Of a stretch of DNA of 64,000 nt, positions 24,346-37,731 are shown piece after piece. The position numbers were made by a program, and so were the translations under genes. Under the pieces are notes generated by a model that saw nothing but the letters and a program-made list of their open reading frames with translations, was not told the origin of the DNA and ran no database searches. The DNA is taken from positions 21,240,002 through 21,304,001 of the forward strand of contig NC_073693.1 in assembly GCF_029784155.1 (NCBI RefSeq). The letters run 5' to 3'. The first letter of the stretch is position 1. Each line of letters starts with the position of its first letter. Source of the DNA: Uranotaenia lowii. Its lineage: Eukaryota > Arthropoda > Insecta > Diptera > Culicidae.

Positions 24346-25030
24346 TATTATTTTCCAAATCGACAAAAAAAGGTGTTTTGATTTGACTATTCAGGAAACC
24401 ATAAAATGTTTCTGGATGCTTCTAGTCAGCCAGATGCTATCAGGGATAAAATTTTGGATTTTGAGCTTTAACGCGTTTTAACACTTCATCGCAACAGCAC
24501 GTGCTAGTCGTGTGAATCCTCATAGAAAGAAGGAGAAAAAAAACCGTACAAACGTGATTACCGCAAAAATAACTTCGCAGAACATTCTGTCCGAAAACGA
24601 ACCAAATAGGAACAACCGGAGAACGAAGAAAAATTAACACCACCCAATAACAACCTATATCTGTGGGAAAACTTGAAAGAAAAAGGGTGTGTGTATGTGA
24701 TGTAGAAATCAATGAAAACAAAGTTTTACGGAATAAATACGTGAGCGCATTAGGTCGGTCTTCGACGATCAACGGGTGAAAAATAACATCGAAAGGTTGA
24801 AAAGACCCCCAGCTCAGCTCAAAGCCATAAAGTGGCGTGGGAGCATCTGCTTGTAATGTTTATGGGGAGACAGGAACACATCTTTGGAAAGTGTGGATAG
24901 GGAAATTCCGAAGCATAAGGAGTATGTTAGAAAGTTTTATGGGAGCTGTGTGGATTAGCTCATTTCACTCAACTAAGTTTAGGTTTACCAACAAAATCGA
25001 AGCTAAAGTTGTAAAAGAAACTAACAATGG
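24346..25030. other. Unassigned spacer left of the tRNA gene
   Basis: Unique-looking sequence without a recognised protein or repeat. Confidence 0.5.
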
Positions 25031-25032
25031 AC

Positions 25033-25038
25033 AAAAAA
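25033..25038 (-). terminator. Pol III T-run terminator of tRNA-Val
   Basis: Six T on the minus strand eight to fourteen bases past the tRNA 3' end. Confidence 0.8.
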
Positions 25039-25045
25039 GAATTCC

Positions 25046-25118
25046 TGTTTCCGCCCGGGATCGAACCGGGGGCCTTCCGCGTGTTAGGCGGATGTGATAA
25101 CCACTACACCACGGAAAC
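25046..25118 (-). tRNA. tRNA-Val (anticodon AAC)
   Basis: Read on the minus strand the 72-nt body runs from GTTTCCGTGGTGTAGTGG to CCGGGCGGAAAC, with an encoded A as discriminator (25046). The acceptor stem GTTTCCG pairs with CGGAAAC. A-box-like TGGTGTAGTGG and B-box GGTTCGATCC are present, and the anticodon loop reads CCTAACACG, giving AAC. A TTTTTT Pol III terminator lies about ten bases downstream on the minus strand (25033-25038). The cloverleaf appears intact, so this should be a functional gene. It stands alone between two inverted satellite arrays. CCA is not encoded, as usual in eukaryotes. Confidence 0.97.
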
Positions 25119-26270
25119 AGTTGGGAAGAGAGGTAAATAGTTAAAAACAGTCCAATTTTCAATAAAATTTTCTCAAAAAAATCATCAGTTGGTTGAGTAA
25201 GCCTCATTATTCTGTGTTGGGATTATTTAGGGTTATCAAAGCATTTTTTTTTCTCTACATGTGAATTCCACCCAAAACAAATAATGAAATTTAAATTCAG
25301 TTTTGGGATGTCGGCTTGTTGAACGACTCATTCTTTTCGAAAGTATTCATCTCCTACCTTATCAACTAAGATGGGAAAAATGACGACACACCCGAAATCA
25401 TCCTCATCGATATCTTATCGAGACTCGAGAGTGGTTTGGTGCCCCATTTTACGACCGCGACGCGTTACACAACCATCATTTGATCAGGTTAAATATTATG
25501 ACACCCTGAGGTCAATGTCATTCTCCGTCCGTCTGGTACCTATAGTTTTTTTTTTCACGTGTCACCACACCAAACGAGTTTCTCGTTTTTTCCCACAAAT
25601 TGATTGAAGGGAGTGAAGAGACAACTGTTGGGAATTATACGAGCTAACTGAACCCACACATTTCATGTCAGAATTTCTCATTTTCAAAGCAATTATTTAA
25701 TCTTAAATTATCGTTTGAGGTCTGATACAATATAAGTTAGTGAACAAATCAAGTTCAATATGGTAGTAATGTAGGAAGTTCAATTTTTAAGTTTGGCTAA
25801 GAAAATTGAAAAAATAAACAAATGTTCGACAACTGTTAGCAAACAGAGTTGAGAATTTATCGACCTCCTACAGGGAAAATTTCGGCAAACAAACAGCAAT
25901 ATGATCACGTTCGTACCAACTTCTTTCAATCTATCCGGGGAAAACAAAATCCAAAAATAAATTTAAGTTGATCTAAATGTATGGTTTGCATGTTGCAGTG
26001 CCATTATGCGACAACGAGCTCTGTTTATGATTTGCGAGAGTTTGCCAATGCCTCCCAGTGAGAATTGTCGAGTATCGAAAAGCCAACGGCCAACGGGGAC
26101 GACGTTTGTTAGAAAGTGGCAAGAAAATTGAAACTTCTTTTTATAGGTCGAAGCACCAGCTCAATCCTAGAAAGGATTTTTTTTTCAAAGTTCAAAACGT
26201 GCAAATAGGCTTCATGGAATTCTGGCATAAACCGGCTTCCTGAATTTAAAAATACATAGTGAGAAATCTG
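25119..26270. other. Unassigned spacer right of the tRNA gene
   Basis: Mixed sequence without recognised coding or repeat structure. It separates the tRNA from the right-hand 9-bp array. Confidence 0.5.
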
Positions 26271-26274
26271 GAAA

Positions 26275-27548
26275 AACGACAAAAATGACAAAAATGACAA
26301 AAATGACAAAAATGACAAAAATGACAAAAATGACAAAAATGACAAAAATGACAAAAATGACAAAAATGACAAAAATGACAAAAATGACAAAAATGACAAA
26401 AATGACAAAAATGACAAAAATGACTAAAATGACAAAAATGACAAAAATGACAAAAATGACAAAAATGACAAAAATGACAAAAATGACAAAAATGACATCA
26501 ATGACAAAAATGACAAAAATGACAAAAATGACAAAAATGACAAAAATGACAAAAATGACAAAAATGACAAAAATGACAAAAATGACAAAAATGACAAAAA
26601 TGACAAAAATGACAAAAATGACAAAAATGACAAAAATGACAAAAATGACAAAAATGACAAAAATGACAAAAATGACAAAAATGACAAAAATGACAAAAAT
26701 GACAAAAATGACAAAAATGACAAAAATGACAAAAATGACAAAAATGACAAAAATGACAAAAATGACAAAAATGACAAAAATGACAAAAATGACAAAAATG
26801 ACAAAAATGACAAAAATGACAAAAATGACAAAAATGACAAAAATGACAAAAATGACAAAAATGACAAAAATGACAAAAATGACAAAAATGACAAAAATGA
26901 CAAAAATGACAAAAATGACAAAAATGACAAAAATGACAAAAATGACAAAAATGACAAAAATGACAAAAATGACAAAAATGACAAAAATGACAAAAATGAC
27001 AAAAATGACAAAAATGACAAAAATGACAAAAATGACAAAAATGATAAAAATGACAAAAATGACAAAAATGACAAAAATGACAAAAATGACAAAAATGACA
27101 AAAATGACAAAAATGACAAAAATGACAAAAATGACAAAAATGACAAAAATGACAAAAATGACAAAAATGACAAAAATGACAAAAATGACAAAAATGACAA
27201 AAATGACAAAAATGACAAAAATGACAAAAATGACAAAAATGACAAAAATGACAAAAATGACAAAAATGACAAAAATGACAAAAATGACAAAAATGACAAA
27301 AATGACAAAAATGACAAAAATGACAAAAATGACAAAAAATGACAAAAATGACAAAAATGACCAAAATGACAAAAATGACAAAAATGACAAAAATGACAAA
27401 AATGACAAAAATGACAAAAATGACAAAAATGACAAAAATGACAAAAATGACAAAAATGACAAAAATGACAAAAATGACAAAAATGACAAAAATGACAAAA
27501 ATGACAAAAATGACAAGAATGATAAAAATGACAAAAATGAGAAAAACT
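26275..27548. repeat. 9-bp satellite, unit gacaaaaat (A-rich orientation)
   Basis: About 141 highly uniform copies, the exact reverse complement of the unit at 23.2-24.3 kb. One extra A near 27335 shifts the phase, changing the spurious frame from TKM to NDK repeats. Isolated variants include gactaaaat (~26421) and gataaaaat (~27043). Confidence 0.98.
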
Positions 27549-27559
27549 ACATAAATTAA

Positions 27560-29533
27560 AAAAATACAAAAATGACAAAAATTACAACAATAACAAAAAT
27601 TACAAAAATTAGAAAAATTTGAAAAAAATTACAAAAATTAAAATAAATAAAAAATTAACAAAAATTACAAAAATTTCAAAAACTACAAAAAATACAAAAA
27701 TTACAAAAATTACAAAAATTTTAAAAATGAAAAAATTACAAAAATAACAAAACTTACAAAAATTACAAAAATTACAAAAATTACAAAAATTACAAAAATT
27801 ACAAAAATTACAAAAATTACAAAAATTACAAAAATTACAAAAATTACAAAAATTACAAAAATTACAAAAATTACAAAAATTACAAAAAATTACAAAAATT
27901 ACAAAAATTACAAAAATTACAAAAATTACAAAAATTACAAAAATTACAAAAATTACAAAAATTACAAAAATTACAAAAATTACAAAAATTACAAAAATTA
28001 CAAAAATTACAAAAATGACAAAAATTACAAAAATTACAAAAAATACAAAAATTACAAAAATTACAAAAATTACAAAAATTACAAAAATTACAAACATTAC
28101 AAAAATTACAGAAATTACAAAAATTACAAAAATTACAAAAATTACAAAAATTACAAAAATTACAAAAATTACAAAAATTACAAAAATTACAAAAATTACA
28201 AAAATTACAAAAATTACAAAAATTACAAAAATTACAAAAATTACAAAAATTACAAAAATTACAAAAATAACAAAAATTACAAAAATTACTAAAATTACAA
28301 AAATTACAAAAATTACAAAAATTACAAAAATTACAAAAATTACAAAAATTACAAAAATTACAAAAATTACAAAAATTACAAAAATTACAAAAATTACAAG
28401 AATCACAAAAATTACAAAAATTACAAAAATTACAAACATTACAAACATTACAAACATTACAAAAATAACAAAAATTACAAAAATTACAGAAATTACAAAA
28501 ATTACAAAAATTACAAAAATTACAAAAATTACAAAAATTACAAAAATTACAAAAATTACAAAAATTACAAAAATTACAAAAATTACAAAAATTACAAAAA
28601 TTACAAAAATTACAAAAATTACAAAAATTACAAAAATTACAAAAATTACAAACATTACAAAACATTACCAAAAATTACAAAAATTACAAAAATTACAAAA
28701 ATTACAAAAATTACAAAAATTACAAAAATTACAAAAATTACAAAAATTACAAAAATTACAAAAATTACAAAAATTACAAAAATTACAAAAATTACAAAAA
28801 TTACAAAAATTACAAAAATTACAAAAATTACAAAAATTACAAAAATTACAAAAATTACAAAAATTACAAAAATTACAAAAATTACAAAAATTACAAAAAT
28901 TACAAAAATTACAAAAATTACAAAAATTACAAAAATTACAAAAATTACAAAAATTACAAAAATTCCAAAAATTACAAAAATTACAAAAATTACAAAAATT
29001 ACAAAAATTACAAAAATTACAAAAATTACAAAAATTACAAAAATTACAAAAATTACAAAAATTACAAAAATTACAAAATTACAAAAATTACAAAAATTAC
29101 AAAAATTACAAAAATTACAAAAATTACAAAAATTACAAAAATTACAAAAATTACAAAAATTACAAAAATTACAAAAATTACAAAAATTACAAAAATAACA
29201 AAAAATACAAAAATTACAAAAATTATAAAAATTACAAAAATTACAAAAATAACAAAAATTACAAAAATTACAAAAATAACAAATAATAACTAATAGACAA
29301 CAAAAATTACAAAAATTAAAAAATTACAAAAAATACAAAATTACAAAAATTACAAAAATTACAAAAATTACAAAAATTACAAAAATTACAAAAATTACAA
29401 AAATTACAAAAATTACAAAAATTACAAAATTTACAAAAAATTACAAAAATTACAAAAATTACAAAAATTACAAAAATTACAAAAATTACAAAAATTAAAA
29501 ATTACAAAAATTACAAAAATTACATAATCGAAA

Positions 29534-29567
<34 letters not shown>

Positions 29568-32500
29568 ACAAAAATTTCAAAAATTACAAAAATTACAAAA
29601 ATTACAAAAATTAAAAAATTACAAAAATTACAAAAATTACAAAAATTACAAAAATTACAAAAATTACAAAAATTACAAAAATTACAAAAATTACAAAAAT
29701 TACAAAATTACAAAAATTACAAAAATTACAAAAATTACAAAAATTACAAAAATTACAAAAATTACAAAAATTACAAAACCTACAAAAATTACAAAAATTA
29801 CAAAAATTACAAAAATTACAAAAATTACAAAAATTACAAAAATTACAAAAATTACAAAAATTACAAAAATTACAAAAATTACAAAAATTACAAAAATTAC
29901 AAAAATTACAAAAATGACAAAAATTACAAAAATTACAAAAATTACAAAAATTACAAAAATTACAAAAATTACAAAAATTACAAAAATTACAAAAATTACA
30001 AAAATTACAAAAATTACAAAAATTACAAAAATTACAAAAATTACAAAATTACAAAAATTACAAAAATTACAAAAATTACAAAAATTACAAAAATTACAAA
30101 AATTACAAAAATTACAAAAATTACAAAAATTACAAAAATTACAAAAATTACAAAAATTACAAAAATTACAAAAATTACAAAAATTACAAAAATTACAAAA
30201 ATTACAAAAATTACAAAAATTACAAAAATTACAAAAATGACAAAAATTACAAAAATTACAAAAATTACAAAAATTACAAAAATTACAAAAATTACAAAAA
30301 TTACAAAAATTACAAAAATTACAAAAATTACAAAAATTACAAAAATTACAAAAATTACAAAAATTACAAAAATTACAAAAATTACAAAAATTACAAAAAT
30401 TACAAAAATTACAAAAATTACAAAAATTACAAAAATTACAAAAATTACAAAAATTACAAAAATTACAAAAATTACAAAAATTACAAAAATTACAAAAATT
30501 ACAAAAATTACAAAAATTACAAAAATTACAAAAATTACAAAAATTACAAAAATTACAAAAATTACAAAACTTACAAAAATTACAAAAATGACAAAAATGA
30601 CAAAAATTACAAAAATTACAAAAATTACAAAAATGACAAAAATGACAAAAATTACAAAAATTACAAAAATTACAAAAATTACAAAAATTACAAAAATAAC
30701 AAAAATTACAGAAATTACAAAAATTACAAAAATTACAAAAATTACAAAAATTTCAAACATTACAAAACATTCCCAAAAATTACAAAAATGACAAAAATTA
30801 CAAAAATTACAAAAATTACAAAAATTACAAAAATTACAAAAATTACAAAAATTACAAAAATTACAAAAATGACAAAAATTACAAAAATTACAAAAATTAC
30901 AAAAATTACAAAAATTACAAAAATTACAAAAATTACAAAAATTACAAAAATTACAAAAATTACAAAAATTACAAAAATTACAAAAATTACAAAAATTACA
31001 AAAATTACAAAAATTACAAAAATTACAAAAATTACAAAAATTACAAAAATTACAAAAATTACAAAAATTACAAAAATTACAAAAATTACAAAAATTACAA
31101 AAATTACAAAAATTACAAAAATTACAAAAATTACAAAAATGACAAAAATTACAAAAATTACAAAAATTACAAAAATTACAAAAATTACAAAAATTACAAA
31201 AATGACAAAAATGACAAAAATGACAAAAATGACAAAAATTACAAAAATTACATAAATTACATAAATTACAAAAATTACAAAAAATACAAAAATTACAAAA
31301 ATTACAAAAAAAACCAAAATTACAAAAAATACAAAAATAACAAATAATAACTAATAGATAACAAAAATTACAAAAATTAAAAAATTACAAAAAATACAAA
31401 AATTACAAAAATTACAAAAATGCCAAAAATGACAAAAAAAACAAAAATTACAAAAATTACAAAAATTACAAAAATTACAAAAATTACAAAAATTACAAAA
31501 ATTACAAAAATTACAAAAATTACAAAAATTACAAAAATTACAAAAATTACAAAAATTACAAAAATTACAAAAATTACAAAAATTACAAAAATTACATAAC
31601 TGAAACAAAAAAAAAAAAAATTACAAAAATTACAAAAATTACAAAAATTACAAAAATTACAAAAATTACAAAAATTACAAAAATTACAAAAATTACAAAA
31701 ATTACAAAAATTACAAAAATTACAAAAATTACAAAAATTACAAAAATTACAAAAATTACAAAAATTACAAAAATTACAAAAATTACAAAATTTACAAAAA
31801 TTACAAAAATTACAAAAATTACAAAAATTACAAAAATTACAAAAATTACAAAAATTACAAAAATTACAAAAATTACAAAAATTACAAAAATTACAAAAAT
31901 TACAAAAATTACAAAAATTACAAAAATTACAAAAATTACAAAAATTACAAAAATTACAAAAATTACAAAAATTACAAAAATTACAAAAATTACAAAAATT
32001 ACAAAAATTACAAAAATTACAAAAATTACAAAAATTACAAAAATTACAAAAATTACAAAAAATACAAAAAATACAAAAATTACAAAAATTACAAAAATTA
32101 CAAAAATTACAAAAATTACAAAAATTACAAAAATTACAAAAATTACAAAAATTACAAAAATTACAAAAATTACAAAAATTACAAAAATTACAAAAATTAC
32201 AAAAATTACAAAAATTACAAAAATTACAAAAATTACAAAAATTACAAAAATTACAAAAATTACAAAAATTACAAAAATTACAAATATTACAAAAATTACA
32301 AAAATTACAAAAATTACAAAAATTACAAAAATTACAAAAACTACAAAAATTACAAAAATTACAAAAATTACAAAAATTACAAAAATTACAAAAATTACAA
32401 AAATTACAAAAATTACAAAAATTACAAAAATTACAAAAATTACAAAAATTACAACAATTACAAAAATTACAAAAATTACAAAAATTACAAAAATTACAAA

Positions 32501-33895
32501 AATTACAAAAATTACAAAAATTACAAAAATTACAAAAATTACAAAAATTACAAAAATTACAAAAATTACAAAAATTACAAAAATTACAAAAATTACAAAA
32601 ATTACAAAAATTACAAAAATTACAAAAATTACAAAAATTACAAAAATTACAAAAATTACAAAAATTACAAAAATTACAAAAATTACAAAAATTACAAAAA
32701 TTACAAAAATTACAAAAATTACAAAAATTACAAAAATTACAAAAATTACAAAAATTACAAAAATTACAAAAATTACAAAAATTACAAAAATTACAAAAAT
32801 TACAAAAATTACAAAAATTACAAAAATTACAAAAATTACAAAAATTACAAAAATTACAAAAAATTACAAAAATTACAAAACTTACAAAAATTACAAAAAT
32901 GACAAAAATTACAAAAATTACAAAAATTACAAAAATGACAAAAATTACAAAAATTACAAAAATTACAAAAATTACAAAAATTACAAAAATAACAGAAATT
33001 ACAGAAATTACAAAAATTACAAAAATTACAAAAATTACAAAAATAACAATAATTACAAAAATTACAAAACTGCAAAAATTACAAAAATTACAAAAATTAC
33101 AAAAATTACAAAAATTACAAAAATTACGAAAATTACAAAAATTACAAAAATTACAAAAATTACAAAAATTACAAAAATTACAAAAATGACAAAAATTACA
33201 AAAATTACAAAAATTACAAAAATTACAAAAATTACAAAAATTACAAAAATTACAAAAATTACAAAAATTACAAAAATTACAAAAATTACAAAAATTACAA
33301 AAATGACAAAAATTACAAAAATTACAAAAATAACAAAAATTACAAAAATTACAAAAATTACAAAAATTACAAAAATTACAAAAATTACAAAAATTACAAA
33401 AATTACAAAAATTACAAAAATTACAAAAATTACAAAAATTACAAAAATTACAAAAATTACAAAAATTACAAAAGTTACAAAAATGACAAAAATTACAAAT
33501 ATTACAAAAAATTACAAAAATGACAAAAATTACAAAAATAACAAAAATTACAAAAATTACAAAAATTACAAAAATTACAAAAATTACAAAAATTACAAAA
33601 ATTACAAAAATTACAAAAATTACAAAAATTACAAAAATTACAAAAATTACAAAAATTACAAAAATTACAAAAATTACAAAATTACAAAAATGACAAAAAT
33701 TACAACAATTACAAAAATTACAAAAATTACAAAAATTACAAAAATTACAAAAATTACAAAAATTACAAAAATTACAAAAATTACAAAAATTACAAAAATT
33801 ACAAAAATTACAAAAATTACAAAAATTACAAAAATTACAAAAAAAACAAAAATGACAAAAATTACAAAAATTACAAAAATTACAAAAATGACATG
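27560..33895. repeat. Giant 9-bp satellite, unit ttacaaaaa
   Basis: About 6.3 kb, roughly 700 copies, with interspersed gacaaaaat units (for example 30585-30650 and 31197-31240). An A-run of about 30 lies at 29536-29565 and a shorter one near 31605-31619. Rare landmark variants recur about 2.06-2.1 kb apart, indicating a higher-order duplication. Spurious long frames (ITK, IFV, KLQ repeats) result from the 9-bp period. Confidence 0.98.
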
Positions 33896-33999
33896 TTAAA
33901 AATAGTTGTTCATAATATTACGATAATAGTCTTTAAATTTAAATAAATTATAGTTGTACCAAAACTCGAAACTCTCTACAACTAGTCAAAAAAAAATTT

Positions 34000-35510
34000 C
34001 AAAACTCCAAGCAATTGTTTTAAAAAACCCTCGTCGGAATCTCAAACTATCCCAAATGATCTGAAATTTGTTGCAAAAATTTTTAAGATAAGACAAAAAA
34101 TTGTATCAAAATCTCCTTAGAAAGTTTAAAATCAATATCAAAATATTTTCAGAAAGGCCACTAAACTGTTCAAAAACTGCCTCAGCATAGTCTCAATTCG
34201 AGACTCTCAAAAGCACTGGCAATAATTGTTTTAATATTGTCTCAAAATTGCTCTTCAATTGTCTTTACAAGTTCTCAATTCTGTCTCCAGGTGTCTCAAA
34301 AATGTATTTTAAAGTAATCTTTTAAATCTTTTAAATAATTTAGAATTTGAAAAAAAAACGCTCTAAGAAACGTCTCTAAATGATGTATTTAATGTCCAAA
34401 ATAATTCCCAAACAAGTCTCTAAATAGTCTTCAACCAATCTCATGATTGTCTAAAAATAGTTTCAAATAGTTTCAAATATGACTAGAAACAGTCTCAAAT
34501 TGTTTATGAACAATCTCAGATTGTTTCAAAACTGTCTCAACTTGTCTCAAATCTATCCTTAACTGAGTCAAAAGAATGTTAAATTTTCTTAAAATTGTTC
34601 AGAAGTATTCTTCAAACAGTTTGAAATTGTCTAGAAATAGTCCCAAAACAGTCAAAAAATATTAATAGTCTCAAATTATTCTTAGAACAGTCTTCCATTG
34701 TCTCAAAATGGTTTCAAAGTTGTCTTAATATCCTCTTCAAAATTGTCTCATTATTTTTTTAAAATTTCTCAGAAATTGCCTTAAAACAGTTTCGGTGAAA
34801 TCTCAAAACTGTCTAAAAATGATATAAAGTTAGTTTGGAAATAGTCGGAGAATTAATTTTCAATTGAATCGAAACAGTTTAAAATTTAATTCAAATAAGT
34901 TATGATAAAGTTTTCAAAACAGTCGGAGTTCTCAATAGTCTAAAAAATTTCGAAATTTCCATAAAATTGTTTGAAAATGTTCTCAAAATTGTAATTACAT
35001 ATTCTTAGGACATTCTCAAAAGATCTTAAAATATTCTCAGTCTCCAATTGACTCAAAATTGTCTTAGAAAATCAATAAATTTTCTTAAATTGTTCAAAAA
35101 ACTTCTTAAAAACGACACGAAATTGTCTCGAAGATGTCTCATAACTGTATCAAAAAAGCCTCATCATGGTTTAAAAATGTGACTCAAAACAGCTCCCGAA
35201 TTGGTTCAAACATATTTCAAACTGTCCTAATTGTCCCAAAATTGCGTTTCAACTTATCTCAAAAAAGTATACAAATTTTTTCAACGTTTTCGTAAAATTA
35301 TTTTGAAATAAGTTTGAGGTATTCTCACGTCAGCCAATAATTTTTCTAAAATTGTCTCATAATGGTCTCAAAGACGGAAATGGCCTTTTATTGCCTCGAA
35401 ATTATCTTGAATGATCCTGGAATTGTCTAACAAAACATAAGTAGTTGCAAAACAGTCTCAAAATCATCTTAATATTGTCTTAAAATTGTTTAAATAAGGT
35501 CTCAAAATTA
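34000..35510. repeat. Degenerate repeat B (tctcaaaattg motif), forward orientation
   Basis: Irregular recurrence of 'gtctcaaaattgtct', 'tctcaaaat', 'caaattgtct' every 15-40 bp over 1.5 kb. Reverse-complement counterpart of 19355-19680 and 22530-23130. Confidence 0.7.
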
Positions 35511-35835
35511 ATGCTTCAAGCTATCATTGCCAAATCTTTGATGTGTCAATCTGGAATCTTCAAGTCAAGGAATGTTCAAGACATCAAAGACAAAATATCT
35601 GAACGTTTTTTTTATGACAAATATTCAAATTTTAGAAACAAAATCTTCAATATACATATCAAAATCGTGTCAATTCTTTAAGATAAAAGTGAACAATATT
35701 TACGATTTAGATGTAAAATCTTTGAAGGAACTTTCAGAGCCAAATTTTTAAGATAGGAGTAGCAAAAATTCTGTAAAATTATCAAGATAAAAAAAAAACT
35801 ATAAAAATGCCAAATCTTTAACATATTTTTTTCCT
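35510..35835. repeat. Degenerate repeat A, forward orientation
   Basis: Recurring 'ccaaatcttt', 'aatcttcaag', 'caagatataaa' variants, the same motif as 13786-14135 and inverted relative to 19120-19345. Confidence 0.6.
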
Positions 35836-37731
35836 GTGTCTTAATTCAATATTCCAAATTTGAAACCCAGAATTCTTGTTGAATGAATTCAAAACTCCAG
35901 AGCACAAAATCAAGATTCATCGCTTCGACGTTGCTCTATTAACATCTCAATCTGAAATGTGCATCAAATCAATAACCTCTACTTTCTCACAAAGTCGTTC
36001 TCTTATCAACCACAAAATACTTACCGAATCAATCAATCACAATTCGTTCGAAACACGACAGGGCTTCAAACGACCGACAACCGAAACCAAACCAAAACCA
36101 AATCCAACGAAGTGGATGAACCGGTTTCAGCTCTCTATCGACAAACTTGAATAACGACCGCCAGACGAAGAATCAGGAATGAAACAACCAACAGTCAGTT
36201 GAAGTTGAATTAATTTAGGTGGGACCCCCATTCCATTCCGATTTCCAATCCAGGAATAAACTGGAAGTCGTTCCCACGCTTTCAACCATCCCGAAATAAC
36301 GTTCAATAAAACAAACACCGAAAATAGAAAACCCGGATAATCGATATCGCCTTCTCGCCTCATAACATCGGATTGTGGTAACTGAAGGGTGTTAAAAACT
36401 AGAAACTAATAGAGCTTCCCCCCACAAATTAAAAAGAAAAACGAAACAAAACCGAAACGAAAGAAAGGCAGCAATTAGTTCTTAATAGAACAACAACCAA
36501 AACAAAACCCAAAAAAAACTACAGTGGGACTAGGTCATCATCAAAAAGTAAGTGATTGAGTGAGAAGTACTTTAGAGTTTTTTTGAATTCTTGTGTTTGT
36601 TTTATTATATAGATTTTTTGTTTATCTCTCTCCCCTTTTTCTTGCCGGTTGAATGTTTTTTCCTGCCCCTTCAACATCATTCTTGTCACACTGGTGTGAA
36701 TACATATTCTTAACTAACTTTGACTTGATTGTTTGCATTTTTTTAATATTCTTTCTTGCGTAAAGCTGATTTTTTCAAACGTTTTCCTTTCTCTAACTGG
36801 GGCTGGTTTCTATTTTTTTTTCTTACATTGCTCTTCACAGATTTTTGTTCTATTTTTCTCTAATTTTCAAAGGAGTTGAAAAGTGGTGGAATATCAAAAT
36901 CAAGACGTTTTTTTTTATTCTCTTTTGTTTGTTGTTAACATGTTCGCTCTCAAAAACACTACCTTTTTCAATAATTTTGCTTTTCTGCTTTGTAAGATTT
37001 GATTTCGAAAAATTTTGTTCTACATTCTCTGCTGTTTATATTACTTTTTTTTTGCTAAATTTTTTGTTAGTTCAAGAATGTATATAATAATGTTGTCAAG
37101 GTACTAATGTATGGTAGAGAGAAGAAACTGTCCCGCAAGTGTTTGAATTTCTCTCGATGTTGGAGTTTTTTTTGTCTTGTTTTTTGTTACCATAAAGCAA
37201 AATTGTACGTACTTTCTCGATAGACTTAAGTAGGTAGGTACTTAAAGGCTAAACATTCCGTTTTAAAGGGTAGTCACAATATTATTTAAAAAAACTAAAA
37301 TGAGATCATCAGTTCAATCAACAGAAAATAAAAAATCACAAGAAAAAAAAAACTAAACAGCACAAAACACAAATCAGGAGTGCTACCTAAAGCTGCCGCG
37401 CTTAACTTAAAGTTATCGAATGATTGATTGTGTTTTCTTTCTCGAATTATTGCTAATAGTTAAGTATAAATAATTAATAATATCACATGCTTTTCCTTTT
37501 ACAGTAAACGTTTAGGCGAAGTTGAGAACTAGCATTGTCGTGGCGAAGAAATAAGTTAAGTACTTCCTAAACTTTAAAGGTTGATTTTTTGTTCACTTAA
37601 AGCTCACATTGCTGATCTTTTCTGCGACGAAGGCGGAAAAGACACAAGGTATTGCTCTCTCTCTCTCTCATCTGTCTCTAGGTTTCTGACTACTGATTCC
37701 GATGATTCTAATCATCCGCTTCCGCCGGGTG
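35836..37731 (-). other. Probable 3' UTR and downstream flank of the minus-strand gene
   Basis: No coding signal. It lies 3' of the stop codon at 37732-37734. A minus-strand AATAAA occurs at 36601-36606 and could be a polyadenylation signal, but the 3' end cannot be fixed from sequence. The sequence is T-rich on the plus strand from about 36570 to 37200. Confidence 0.4.

Noticed and set aside
23172..24381. Long overlapping frames of ~380 codons encoding (TKM)n, (SFL)n and (VIF)n
   Set aside because: They are the six-frame reading of a 9-bp satellite without stops. There is no start context, no conserved ends, and all frames are open alike.
26212..27578. Frames of up to 440 codons in the gacaaaaat array
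   Set aside because: Same satellite artefact; frames change when one base is inserted at ~27335.
26275..33895. CRISPR-like array
   Set aside because: Units are contiguous 9-mers with no unique spacers, in a eukaryotic genome.
27609..33899. (ITK)n, (CNF)n and (KLQ)n frames
   Set aside because: Products of the ttacaaaaa array, not genes.
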